From Cercozoa sp. M6MM (taxonomy: Eukaryota > Endomyxa: Ascetosporea), in assembly GCA_040357565.1 (NCBI GenBank), contig JBDODJ010000007.1: a stretch of 64,000 nucleotides of DNA. One strand, given 5' to 3'. The notes under the pieces were generated by a model that saw nothing but the letters and a program-made list of their open reading frames with translations, was not told the DNA's origin and did no database searches. A program made the position numbers and the translations under genes. Shown one piece after another: positions 11,371 to 23,400 of this stretch (within the stretch, counting starts at the first letter, position 1; the number at the start of each line of letters is the position of its first letter).

Positions 11371-12380
11371 AGCACATGGAGAAACGAGTACCGTCGTCCG
11401 CGAGTGTCGGTGCAGGCGCTGACGGTGCTCACTGTCGTGTGCGCCAGTGCCGCGCGTACTGTGGTGATGGTGCTGCTGCGGTTGCTGGTGCTGTTGCAAC
11501 TGCTGCGACGGGTCCTCGTCGACAGCGACGCCACTGGTGGCACCGCGCACCGGCGAGGCCTGCTGTCGGCGCACCTGCTGCTCGTGCTCGTCGTCCTCCT
11601 CGCGTGGCAGCTGCGTCACGTGCGGCACGCGGCCGAAACTGTCGGGCGCACGCAGTGCTCGTGGCGCCTGGTGGTGCGCGCAGCTGCACGACGCCGACGT
11701 CATGGCGTGGTTGCGCAGCTCGTGGTAGTACTGCTGGTACTGCTCGGGCGACACGTCCAGATTGAAGTTGATCATGAACAGGAACTCTGCACACCGACAG
11801 AGTACAGGTAAAGTGTAAAAGTACAGTGCTAAAGTAAAGTGCAAAAGTAAAGTGCAAAAGTAAAGTGCAACGGTCAGAGGCAAAAGCACCAATCTCAAGC
11901 GCGTTGACCTCGCGGCACGGCACACCGCCCACCTTGCCGTAGAAGGCATTGTTGAAGTACTGGTCGTCAAAGAACTTGGCCGACAGCATCACGGCCGTGA
12001 TCAGCAGACGGTGCACGTTAAGCGAATTCACCAGAAAGTACTGGTTCGTCTGGATGATGCGGTCCACGAAGATGAGCGACAGCACAAAGCACTCGCCCGA
12101 GCAGCACGAGTAGCGCGCGATACGCTCCTAAGAGCACGGCACAGAGTCCAGGTGATCATGTTTCAGACACATGATAACAAAAAGGGAAAGGAAAACGCAA
12201 ACGCACCAGGTAGTCACCGATGGAGATGCTGGGCGGACGCAGCGCGTGGAACTTCGTGACATGCGCGGCGTCGAGCGGCACACGGTCGTTGCGCGCACAC
12301 AGCTGCGACAGCACGCACGCTAGCACGGGCACGATGCGCTGGCCCGTCTCATCGGAGCCGAGTTCCATCGACGACGACAT
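11115..12380 (-). CDS. PHO80/U(P)-type cyclin
   Basis: Four exons in consistent phase (12380-12207, 12127-11890, 11786-11392, 11303-11115) give 331 residues. The cyclin fold covers residues 10-160: a helix with [11 protein letters not shown], then PSISIGDYL, the [15 protein letters not shown] segment, [27 protein letters not shown] and a short helix ending [17 protein letters not shown]. These are hallmark residues of the PHO80 / plant CYCU / cyclin Y-like group. Such cyclins bind PHO85/CDK5-like kinases in nutrient, phosphate or polarity signalling. The C-terminal half is Gln/His-rich low complexity followed by a Gln/Tyr-rich last exon. Intron 3 holds a (CA)n run at about 11322-11370. The kinase partner is not in this window. 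Confidence 0.9.
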
Positions 12381-13174
12381 GGCGCGGTGTTCTTGCTCTT
12401 AATACTGTGAATAATATTCTGCGTGTTTTTCGTGTTTTTGTTTTGTTTTTTGTGGATTGTGGTGGAGTCGTGGGTTTCGGGTCACACGCTCCGCACAACC
12501 AACGCGCCTTGACACCGATACAGCAAGCACGTCCGACGCCCAAAGTACGCACACGGCTGCACACGCACACGCAAACTGCGAGCACTGAACAAGGCTTTAA
12601 GATCAACTCTGGTTGAGTCTGAAACGGCCGCGCTGTGGCTGATCGCGCGGCCGATCAATCATTCTTTGAGAAAAACGAAACCCGTTGACCAAATTAAGAG
12701 CCAGTGTGGCCTAGCCTTTAGCGGTCTGAACGTTAAAATAGTCAGCCCGCACCCAACCCACCAGAACAGAACCTCAACGAAAATTAAATCTGCCAGGGCC
12801 AGGACGGAAAACGGGCCAGGAAAAACACAAGATGCCACCCTTCATTGGCTTTCTGCTCAAATTGATAGTAGCTAATTAGCTCCACAAAAGATCTACCGCA
12901 CAAAAATCAGCGGCTGGCACGGATTGTGAGCGCGCGGGTCCTTTCAAAGCGGAAAAATCTGAGCTGTTGCTGGCTCTCAGTCCCAGCAACACAACTAATA
13001 CAAGAAACAATAGAAAGCTCGCACCTGTGAATACGCCTCGAGCCACCCAGCGTGACGACTGAGGTCCTCAGTCGGATTTTTTAATTTTTCACGCCATGTG
13101 GCCACACCCCAGCAGCTCAGACCAGACGCTGTGCGTATTGTGCTGTAATTTAGACGCCATTGTACGTGCCTTAA
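12381..13174. promoter_or_regulatory. head-to-head region, cyclin and PFK-2/FBPase-2
   Basis: Lies between divergent starts at 12380 (-) and 13175 (+). AT-richer than the coding flanks. No other gene was seen. Confidence 0.4.
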
Positions 13175-13438
13175 ATGCAGCTTGCAGCTACGAATCGGAA
13201 AGAGCGCAAGCAATCGCCATCATCGATGTAATTTTACTTGTCGGTGCTGGAGTGTAATTGATGGATTTATCTGTTGTTTCAGCACGCGAGAAAATGGCGT
13301 TCCTGTTATCGACGCGCTTTCTTACGTCATTTCAAATGCACAAGGGCGTCGTCGCACTGCCTTGGTGCTGTGCATGGTCGGCCTGCCCGCACGCGGCAAG
13401 GTACTCACAGCCTGTGCAGCACTGACGCCCTTCGCGAC

Positions 13439-13484
<46 letters not shown>

Positions 13485-13584
13485 NNNNNNNNNNNNNNNN
13501 NNNNNNNNNNNNNNNNNNNNNNNNNNNNNNNNNNNNNNNNNNNNNNNNNNNNNNNNNNNNNNNNNNNNNNNNNNNNNNNNNNNN

Positions 13585-13618
<34 letters not shown>

Positions 13619-16323
13619 TGTGTGTGTGCGTGTGTGTGTGTGCGTGTGTGTGTGTTGTTGTTGTTGTTGTTGTTGTTGTTGCTGTTATTGTTGCGTGTAG
13701 ACCTCGATTGCACGCAAGCTTTCCCGTTACCTGGTACAACAAGTTGTCGAGTAAGCTAGAGTTGTGTAGTACTGTGGCTACGTGTGAGTTCCTGTCGTAT
13801 TAGACCTGGCGGGGACTGGCAACACGAGTCTTCAATATCGGCAACTATCGGCGCAAGATCTGTATCCGCTGGTTCTCGTGAGACACTGTGGTGTGGCCTC
13901 ATGCCTTGGCACTGCACAGGTGGTGCCGTGCAACCGGCGAGTTTCTTCGACCCCGACAACGAGGAAGGCGTGACGCAGCGACGTCTCTGTGCTGCCGCGT
14001 GCCTCAAGGACATGGCACAATGGCTGGCCTGGTCGGTAGTTTCGTTGTGCGTGTGTGCCTGTACCCTGTACTCAGGTGCGCCTGTCTGTTTGAGCAGAAG
14101 GAGGCGCGTGTTGCCATCTATGACGGCACTAACAGCACTCACGATCGCCGCGACTTTGTGCGACAGCAGCTGCGCCGTCTGGAAGAGTCGGTACCTTCTC
14201 TGTCCTTATCATGTTTATACAGGCCACATGTGTGTTTATGCACAGCAAGAAGGCCCCGACCGTGTGCGCTTCGAGATCATGTGGATCGAGTCGGTGTGTC
14301 ATGACCAGTCCATCATCGAGCAGACCATTCGCATGACCAAGCTGCACTCGCCTGATTGTACCCACACATACACACACGCACAGATGCACACACATATACC
14401 TTGGATAGACAAGGGCATGGACCCCGCGGAAGCTGTCGCTGACTTCCGCCGTCGCATCGCAAATTACGAAAAAGCCTATCAGACCCTGGGACCTGCCGAT
14501 GCCAGTGCGTTCACTGTACTCACTGCGGATATAAATTTACAAGTGTATATATAATAATAATAATACAGTTATATAGTTCTGTAGATAGTAAATGCTCTCT
14601 GTTCGTATGCCATGTGCTTGTCTCTCGCAGAGGACTCCTACATCAAGCTGATCGACGTCGGCACCCAGATCCATACCAAGTACTCTCTCAGATGCCCTTG
14701 GTGTGTGCAACAGTACAGTGACAAACCTCTCTCCTTGTGTGCGTGTAGTCGCGTGCGCGGCTGGCTGCAGCTGCAGATCCAGACCTTCTTGTCATCGGTG
14801 TCGGTGACCACGGTGCCGATTTTCCTGACGCGGCACGGCGAGTCTCTCTTCAACGTGGAGGGTCGCATCGGAGGCGACTCGTCGCTGTCGCCGCGTGGTC
14901 AGCGCTACGCGCGGAAGCTCGGTCTATGGATGTCGCAGCAACCCGAGGCGGCTGACCCTGACGAGATCACGGTATGACAGGTGCGCACTCAGTGAAAGAC
15001 TGAGTGATGGACGGTGAGGGTGTGCTGACTCACGGTGAGACTATGTGGACTGACGGTGTAGGTCTGGTGCAGCACACTGCGTCGTACACTGCAGACAGCG
15101 ACGCCCTTATCGCGGCTGTCCTCTCGTCCAGTGGTGCGTTGGCGCACGCTGTCCGAGATCGATGCCGGCGTGTGCGACGGCCTCACCTACGAGCAGGTGC
15201 AGCAGCAGATGCCCGACGAGGTACACCTGCCTGTCTGACCCTGCACTTCCGGTTCGTGTATGTCTTTGAGCGTGTGCAGTGGGAAGCGCGCGCCGAGAAC
15301 AAGCTCGAGTACAGGTACCCATCGGGCGAGTCATACACCGACCTGATTGACCGTCTGACACCAGGTACTGCCCCGGTAGTGTTCATACATACACGCTCAC
15401 ACCTGACCCAACGTGACCGTCGGTCCTCTCAATAGTGACACTCGAACTGGAGCGTGCACGTGGCCCGATCGTCGTGGTCGCACACCGTGCCATTCTGCGC
15501 TGTCTCTACGCCTGTACCCTGCCCCGACAGATTTGCACGTGGCATCATCTGTGACCACGTGTGTCTACCTTGAGTATGTGTGGCAGACTTCACCGGCAGA
15601 GACCGTTCGGAAGTTCCGCATCTGCCGATCCCACTGCACACGTGTATCAAGCTCACTGCGCGTACCTACCAGACGCTGGAGGAACGTTTCCACTTCGACG
15701 TGGATGCTGCTCTCGACTCGGACCCGCAGCTGTGGTACCCTCGTCTGCCCCGTGTTTCGTCTGCCTGTGTGTGTTAATGCGTATCAATGTACAGCGACAG
15801 CAACGAACTCGTCAAGGATGTCCGTCGCTTTCTCGTGAACCCAGTGACACCTGCCGGCACGCCCACTGTGTATGTCCACTGTGTACGCATTTTTGGTATT
15901 GCCTTGTGGAGTCCTCATCTTATGCGATGCCTTTGACAGGTCTGATGTTGAAGAGGACATGCTGGTAACGCTGCTTGCTTTGTTTGGTGCCGCTGTCTTC
16001 AGTGTATTCACTGTGTGATTGTGAGTGCAGATATGGGACGATTCGGACAACATTGTTTCCGACTTGTCTCAACCACCTATCATGCGGTATCGGATCTGTA
16101 TTACTGGCGCTTTCCCTGTTAGGTGGTTGAGATTCCATATACACGCGGTTTTTGCATGTGCAGCGTGTCGTCCAAACCTTCGGGCGCACGCGATGACCTT
16201 TCTGTTCCTGTCAGCGTACAACGCAGTACGAGCGATCAGCACAGAAGGAGCACCAGTACTGACCTGCTTCCGCTCAAGCGTGCTGCCTCGGCGGCCGGCG
16301 CTTTGTCGCTTCAGGACCTCTGA
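13175..16323 (+). CDS. PFKFB: 6-phosphofructo-2-kinase / fructose-2,6-bisphosphatase
   Basis: About 18 exons in consistent phase give roughly 581 residues. The kinase half has the Walker A CMVGLPARGK, split from TSIARKLSRYL by an intron, then VFNIGNYRR, FFDPDNEEG, VAIYDGTNSTHDRR, QEGPDRVRFEIMWIESVC and SPDYKGMDPAEAVADFRRRI. The phosphatase half has LTRHGESLFNVEGRIGGD (catalytic His, Arg), STLRRTLQTA, EIDAGVCDGLTYEQVQ, YPSGESYTDLIDRL and VVVAHRAILRCLYAYF. It makes and breaks fructose-2,6-bisphosphate in the cytosol, the switch between glycolysis and gluconeogenesis. A C-terminal tail of about 110 residues, Ser/Arg-rich and ending in a KRAAS-type basophilic phosphosite followed by LSLQDL, lies beyond the core domain; its small exons (15795-15869, 15940-15964, 16031-16054, 16123-16323) are less certain. 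Intron 2 holds a (TG)n run with a 100-N gap. Confidence 0.93.
13439..13686. repeat. (TG)n and (TTG)n repeat with 100-N gap
   Basis: TG repeats flank N at 13485-13584, then (TTG)n leads to the acceptor cgtgtag at 13700. Lies in a PFK-2/FBPase-2 intron. The gap length is nominal. Confidence 0.95.
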
Positions 16324-17913
16324 TGTGACGTGTCTGCTTTGCACGGCGCATGCGATGTGTCCGTGACACGGCAGCGCAGCTTGGCTGGGACTGCGACGCA
16401 ACCAAACGCAACACTTTACGGACAGCCTCGCCTGAAGCCAGTCCCAAAACTGAATCAACTGGCTCGCGCTGGGCTCGGCTGATCTAGTTGCTTAATTAAA
16501 ATTGTTGTAGCATCGCGCCATCGTATGTGATTCGAATCAATTCAATTTTGATGATTCAGTTCGATATCCGGTAAATTGCGATCGCGATCGACGGCTGCTA
16601 ATTTTTCTCAGTCAACTTCCTACAGACGAAATCAAACTGTGAAAATGACACCTAAACTGCCAGCGACAGCAGCCAAGCCGAAATTACTCTGTTTTCGAGC
16701 CTTGTTGATTGGAGCAGTAAACTTGCAGACAACGTTCCAAACGTTGAGCTGCTTCTCGGACCTTCCGGGACTCTTTACTTGCCCCGTTTGCTCTGAGGTT
16801 TGAAATAACCACCAAGTCTTTCACACCTGCACAGAGGGCAAATAGGCACATCATCCATGCAAGCACCGCGTGCAGATTCCAAAGCCAAGTTTACACGGGA
16901 GGGTTTCGCACTGCTGAATTGACATTTGGGGAAGAAGGGTCGGATCAGAGAGAATTAATGGGGAGGCGAACGACTAGTTGCCTGCAATGAGCAACCAATA
17001 AAAAGTGAAGACATAATTACGACCGGACCCCTGGTCAGCACGTGCGCTACCAACTGAGTATCGACCGTAGATTCAAGAGTTTCAGTTCGTCTGCTTCTCT
17101 TTGTCTGAGCGCGACTGGGATGCGCTATGCGCGAGAAACCACAAAGAATGCGATGAGAAACTGACAACTTCCGACCGACTAATACCTTCGGGGTTTTTCA
17201 GAATTCAAGCTCGTTTCGATTCGAAAAACTCGGTCGTTTAGTTTGCCCTCTCAGGAGCCATCAAGGTCTGGAATCTAGCTGTCTGTAGGAGGTCAAGAAG
17301 GCTTAGAGCACCCGTAGATAGTAGGAGCTGCGATTGTGTTTGCAACGAGCTTTAAATTAGTAGCATGAACCGGTCAGCCGGGTCACAAAGATAGGGCTAC
17401 TAAAATAGAAGCTGTCTAGGAGAAGAGAAATACAAGAATACAAAAAACACTGATGAACAACCTAGTTCATCGGTCTGTTTGCGGGCACGCCAGTAATAAT
17501 CAAGTGAGTGGCGGGGCACGCCATCAGCCTTGCTTACACGCATTCACACTGACAGTTGCACGCACCCACTGGGCCACACAACTCGGCAATCGGCTTTCAC
17601 TCTTCAAGTCTTGGAGTTTGACAAACTTAGGTCATCGCGGCATGGAGCTCCTCTTGTCTTTGCTGCTTGGTATCGATTAATGTAAATGCCGGCAAGCAGT
17701 TTCTTTTAAGTTCGACAGTGTAGTTTGTGCCGTCTCTGCGTCGGGGACGAGCACAAGCGCGACGCCTGCAGCACGACCCTTGCAGCCGGCCGAGATATCT
17801 GCTGGAGATAGGGCACTCATTGACAACGGGTATCAATCACCAACTGGAAATTGAGCTTTAACTAAATCGGCATCATTCAGTTCGCATTTTACTGCACCTC
17901 CTGCAGAGCAAAA
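16324..17913. other. 1.6-kb gene-free stretch
   Basis: Lies between two plus-strand genes. No open frame shows family motifs or good splice-linked coding. I saw no tRNA or rRNA. It should hold the PFK-2 3' UTR and the promoter of the next gene. Confidence 0.4.
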
Positions 17914-18317
17914 ATGTGGCGAGGAGACAACGCGCAGTGGGTCGTTTCGGGCGACTTGCTGAATGCCTTGCAAACGGCCAACATGACGCCTGAAGAGTTA
18001 GATCGAACTCCTGAGCTCATCCGTGCTGCCTGCTCCGGCAAGACTGGCAAGGACCAGAAGTTGTGCTTCCTGACAGGAGTCACTGAGGTAGCACTCCGCA
18101 TGCCTCAGATGTTGGCTGCACTCGAAGTCACCGAGAAGCGCGAGTACAACTTGATTTCAATCACCTCTCTGGAGTTGCCTCTAGTGAAAGTAGTCTACAC
18201 AATTGCTGCCCCTCAGAGAGCTTCGCAAACAGGGCGTTTCGGAGCGCCTGCGTGCCCTCTTGCAGAACAAGCAGAGTCGCGACGTTTTGGTGCACCCTTC
18301 TCTGAGCCTGTGCTGTG

Positions 18318-18371
<54 letters not shown>

Positions 18372-18381
18372 NNNNNNNNNN

Positions 18382-18459
<78 letters not shown>

Positions 18460-19902
18460 TGTTTCAATATTGTCCAGATGCGTGCCTTCCAACTGGCTTT
18501 CGACAACCAGAATGCCCAGAAGGAGAAGCGCGTCATGCCACTCGCATACAGCGCCGATCGCGACGGTCAGAGATACCGTTACCAACCCGCGAAAGGTAGC
18601 CACCAGTGCGGCCAGTACGGCTGCTGTCAGTACTGCTGTGAGCAGTGCGACAGTTGCGACTCGTGTGCCTGGTGACTCGAGTGTCCATTCACTTCTCGGT
18701 GTAATTTTTATACTCGGTTCACTTCAATGCAGCTGTGATGACGACTGCTGCTGGACCAGCTGCGACAGCGACGACTTGTGTGTCGACCCGTGTGGTAAAC
18801 CTGCATACTCTCCCCTCAACTGTCGTATCATTTACGTTGACTTAAATTTGCTGTTTCCTGTCAGACCCGTGCAACCCTGTCGCTTCAATGATCGGTACAC
18901 CACTGTGTCAGCTTTTCAATTAAGCACTCGTAATCGCTTGTGAACAGAGTTCATGATGCAACGTCTCGGTTCGAACATCAAGTCGCAGGTGAATTTATAT
19001 TTTGTGCATGTCGAACATGCGTGCGTATCTGTACTGCCATTGGCAGGACTGGAAGCAAGCCTGGCTCGATTTTCTCAACTGCAACGACGCTGATGACTGC
19101 GGCGAACCGTGCTACCCTCAGCAAGAGCCATCCTACCAGCAGCAGCCTTCATACCCTCAGCAGCAACCATCCTACCACCAAGAGCCGTCCTACCAGCAGC
19201 AGAAGCAGTCGTACCAACCTGCCGACAAGAGCGAGTACATTGAAGATATCTCCGCTGTAAATTAGTGTTTACGAAACGCTTTTGTGTTAGATCAAAGTGC
19301 GTCCAGGACTGCAGGGTCTCCTGCGGCAAGGATACCGGCTGCACAGGACAGTAAGCAGACCACAGCAGTTCCCTTTTTGGCCAACAATACATCCCATCCA
19401 TCATTTGCTATAGGTGCCAGGCATCTTGCAAGCCCTCGTGTCAGCAGGCTCCCTACCACTCAGGTGGCTGCAACACTGGCTACAACAATGCTCCATGCCA
19501 CAACGTGTGCGCACCCAACGTCAACTACTAGTATGTTGTTGTTTTGGCTTGTGCACGAAGAAAACTACTACTCGTCTATCGCCATGCTTGTGGCAGCAAA
19601 GTGACCAACAACTGGTGCAACAACGGCAACTGCGTGGACTGGGGCCAGAAACAGACTTGCACTCAAGTGCCACCTGCTCCGTGCAAGTACGGCTGCGGAT
19701 ACGGTTAGTTTCCTCCCGTCGTAATTCTTGCATACTCGCAACGGCACCCACAACTCCTGTAGATTACACCTACGCTCCCACTGTGACGACTACCTACTAT
19801 GCTCCCACTGTGACGACCTACTACGTTCCTGCTCCTGCTCCTGCTGTGACCACGTACGTGGCACCGACTTACTACTACGGCAACAACTACTACACGTATT
19901 AA
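17914..19902 (+). CDS. Cys/Tyr/Gln-rich modular protein, no recognised family
   Basis: Eleven exons in consistent phase (17914-18173, 18217-~18317, 18478-18671, 18733-18794, 18865-18894, 18948-18988, 19047-19256, 19307-19350, 19414-19530, 19597-19703, 19763-19902) give about 430 residues. The first 120 residues are an ordinary helical domain (ITSL-EELRKQG...LRALLQNKQS). Next comes a Cys cluster (CGQYGCCQYCCEQCDSCDSC, then CDDDCCWTSCDSDD), a second helix and Cys stretch, and about six PSYQQQ/PSYPQQ units. Further Cys-rich modules follow (DCRVSCGKDTGC, CQASCKPSCQQAPYH) and an NNWCNNGNCVDW module. The protein ends in a Tyr-rich tail with two YAPTVTT units and PAPAPAVTT. No signal peptide is evident. 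Composition resembles crosslinked structural, scale or adhesive proteins. Function is unknown. The exon 1/2 donor (gttgcc) and the exon 2 end beside the TG repeat are the weakest joins. Confidence 0.75.
18315..18459. repeat. (TG)n with 10-N gap
   Basis: Begins directly at the exon 2 donor of the Cys/Tyr-rich gene. N at 18372-18381. Acceptor attgtccag at 18477. Confidence 0.95.
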
Positions 19903-20440
19903 GTTTATGTCAACAAATGCCACACCCCATCTTCAGTGTCATATGTCTCAAACGTCATCGTAGTCCCCCCAAACACTGCGGCAACTACTACTGGTACTAA
20001 AACGCCTTGCACAGTGAGTCTCTCTGACAGCACGAGCCAAGTGACGCTAACGCCCAGGCTGAGGTTGCTTTTTCAGCTTGCTCACTCGCGATGCGATGAT
20101 GATAAATTAATGTCTCGTCTACGCTAGCGTACGCTAGGTCTAAATTTCATATGCGATCGGAGTCATCCTCGGCGCGTTAGTCGGTCGGGTTCGGTTGAGT
20201 CTAGATCTGAAAAGTTAGAAACCATATAGACGAGAGTGTCGGCGCGGTTTCGAATTCGGTTTCAGTTGCACGGCATTCCGATTCATTCAAGAGAGCGCTG
20301 CATACGTCATCATTACAGCTCGTCGTCGAGACGGCGGTAGCCTGTACCCGAAGCAGCAGCACCGAGCATACCGTCATCCTCCTCGGCCACAAGCTACACG
20401 CACAGAGACGTTTGCCGAATAGCAGATGAACCCTCCAGCC
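19903..20440. other. intergenic, convergent 3' ends
   Basis: Lies between stops at 19902 (+) and 20441 (-). No gene seen. Confidence 0.4.
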
Positions 20441-23400
20441 CTACCAAGCAAAAAGTACCGGAGCCTCGTCGAGCGAGACGACGGCGGCGCGGCGCTTGGC
20501 ACGCGTGACCATGAAGTAGACCATGCCAGCGAGAGCCACGACACCCACGAGCACGCCGAGTGCAATGAAGAACTGCTGCACGCCCGTGGGGCCATCGTTC
20601 TTGTCATCGTCATCGTCGTCGTCGTCGTCCCCGTCGCTCGGCAGCTTGCCCGGCGTGAACGACGTCGACAGGAATACGATCTCGTCGACCTGGCCCGTTC
20701 CACCTGCACGCACACATTCATATGGATATGCATATATGTATATATAACTGTAGATACTATGTATATATATATATAAACAGAGAGGGTACACTGCGGGTCC
20801 TTGACGTCGACCTTGGTGAAGTGCGAGCGCGGGTACATCGGGCAGCCCTCGTGCGCGTTGAACGAGATCGCCAGGCGGCGGTCCTCGCGATCGTCACCGG
20901 TCTTGTCGATGCTCCACGTTACACACACGTCCTGGTACCGACTGCGTGCACGAGAACAGACAGGGAGGTAGGAGAGAACACAGCAAGCACACAGGAACGG
21001 ATACGAAAGGTAAGCAAGTGGTACCTGGCAAAGGCCACCACATCGTCGCCCTCGGGACCGCCCGTAGGCACCATAAGCATCATGTGGTTAAAGTGCGCCT
21101 CCTCAGCTTCGTGCACGTCGCTCAGCGGCACCTTGACGTGCGCCGGCACCGGCGAGGATGGACCCTACGTTTACACACACAAGCAAGCGTCAGTAGGCCC
21201 CAAAGAACAGAGAGACGAAAGCCACATCGAGCGTCAGGTGCGGCGTCGACGTCACAGCTGGAGCCGTCTCGAAACGCATCGTATAGGGGCCCATGGAGGC
21301 ACACGCATGCTTGCCAGCAAAGTAGTACTCGCCTATTATATACACACATAAACACATCATATGTGTATAGATACACAGATGCGAACAACGCGGTGTACCC
21401 TTCCAAGTGCCGAAAAGTTCATTGAGCAGGTCCTTGTTGTTCGGCGCCGGCGAAGCGTACTTGTTCGGCAGCACCTCATAGTTGCAGTCATACTCTACAC
21501 ATACACGCAAACATACACACAAACACAACCCCCACAGACAGATACAGACACACACTCAGCAAAGAGTATGCCGATAGGAGACAAGCAGTACCAGTGCCCT
21601 GGCACAGCGGGTTGAGCTCCTCGATGTACTGCGACGACGAGCGCAGGTCGCTCTTGCTGCTGCGGCACTCGGCCGGCATGCAGAAGCCCATCTGTCCTCG
21701 CATACACCCTCATATACACCTGCATGCACCCCCCACACACACGCACACACACGCACATGCACGAGATAGACAGGAGGCACCTCACGCAGCTTGGGCGGCG
21801 CATCGTCGCCGGCGCCCTTGGGCACGGCATTGACGCTGAGCGCCCACATCTCAAAGCCGTTACGGCACTGCCCAGGCAACAACAACACACACACGGATAC
21901 AGATAAGCAAGGTTGCAAGTAGGGCGCGGGGGGGGGGACTACCTCGGTGTAGTAGTTGCCGACACCGTCCGAGCAGCGCAGTTCGTCGGCACCGTCGGCG
22001 AGACACTTCTTCTGCGTGCGGTCAAAGTACATCTCCTCGCTCGTCTGTACAAATGCACACACACACACACACAAACGTAAACAAACACACAAACATATAC
22101 ATAAACATATATACATATACATATATATATATATATATAAATACACAGGGACATAGTGCACCTTGAGGTCGGCATTGTTGCGCATCTTGCCAAACGCGGC
22201 GTCGCACTTGTCACTCACCTGCTTAGGCCGATCATTCAGCGGCGACAACAGTCTTACTGCCGCCGTACGTCCGTACACCTACACACACACCATACATATT
22301 TAATGTGGCAAGGGTAGGCAAGGGTAGGCCTACCTGTGGGTGCGTACGCGAGCCGTCAGTCACACGGAGCTGGAAACTACCGGGGGGGGGGGGGTCAAGT
22401 GAATGCATGGGGTGGGTGGGGCAAAATGCTACCGCGGGTACTCAACGTCCAGACGGTCACCGTAGCGACGCGCCCAGTCGAACGGGATCTGCACCGAGAC
22501 GTCCTCGAGGTTGACGCCCTGGTACAGCGGCAGCACCTCGTACGTATCGAGATCGATGATGTCGATACGCAGCACGGGTAGCGCGTCCTTATCGCGCGGC
22601 TTGTCCGCCGTCGTCGTGTCGAAGGTCTCCCACTGCACCTGAACCACGTCGCCCACATGGTACGCGCGCACGTCGCCGCCGTCGTCGCCAATGTTCGGCG
22701 GCTGCACGAAAACCACTGTGGCGTTGAAGCGCGGCTCCGGCGCCGGCGTCAGAGCGCCGTCCGGCACGCGGCAGTCGTCTGGGTCCTGTCGCATGGGAAG
22801 GGGTATCATACGGGACACCAGGGTAACACACACAGGGGGTGGTGTGGGGGCAGGTACATCAGGGTTGTCACACAGCAGGCAGTGCTTGATGACCGAGACG
22901 ACGCCGCCGTCCTGCGTGACAGCAGCGGCGTGCAGGCCGTGCAGCGAGTGGTCACGGTAGTCGTCGTCCAGAGGCCAGTAGGCCGCCAGGTCCGTCGGTT
23001 TCATCAGGTCGTAGCGCAGCGAGTGGTGCATGCCGGCGCGGATCTTCTCGTGCGTGCGCGCGCTGTCGTACACGCGCACCTCGCTGAGGGCCGCCGACTG
23101 CAGGAAGCGCTGCGGCTGGAACACGTCACCCGACCCTGCGCGGCGCTGCGACAGACAGCCCAGGTTGACGCGCTTGTCCGACAGTGCACTGAGCTGCTTG
23201 ATGTCGCCAATGTACTTCTCGTGCGTGCCGTGCAGCTCGCCGTTGATGTAGAGTCGCAGCTGCGCCGGCTGGTTCGACTGCGACACGTACGAGAATGTTG
23301 CCGCCACGTGGAACCACTCGTCGGCGCCCTGCGGCAGCTTGCGCAGCTCCGAGAAACGCTTGTCCGACATGACGTCCACGTCGCCTTCCTCACCGGCAAC

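Noticed and set aside
16324-17913. tRNA or small RNA gene in the largest gene-free stretch
   Set aside because: No cloverleaf-compatible A/B boxes or conserved ncRNA motif found by eye.
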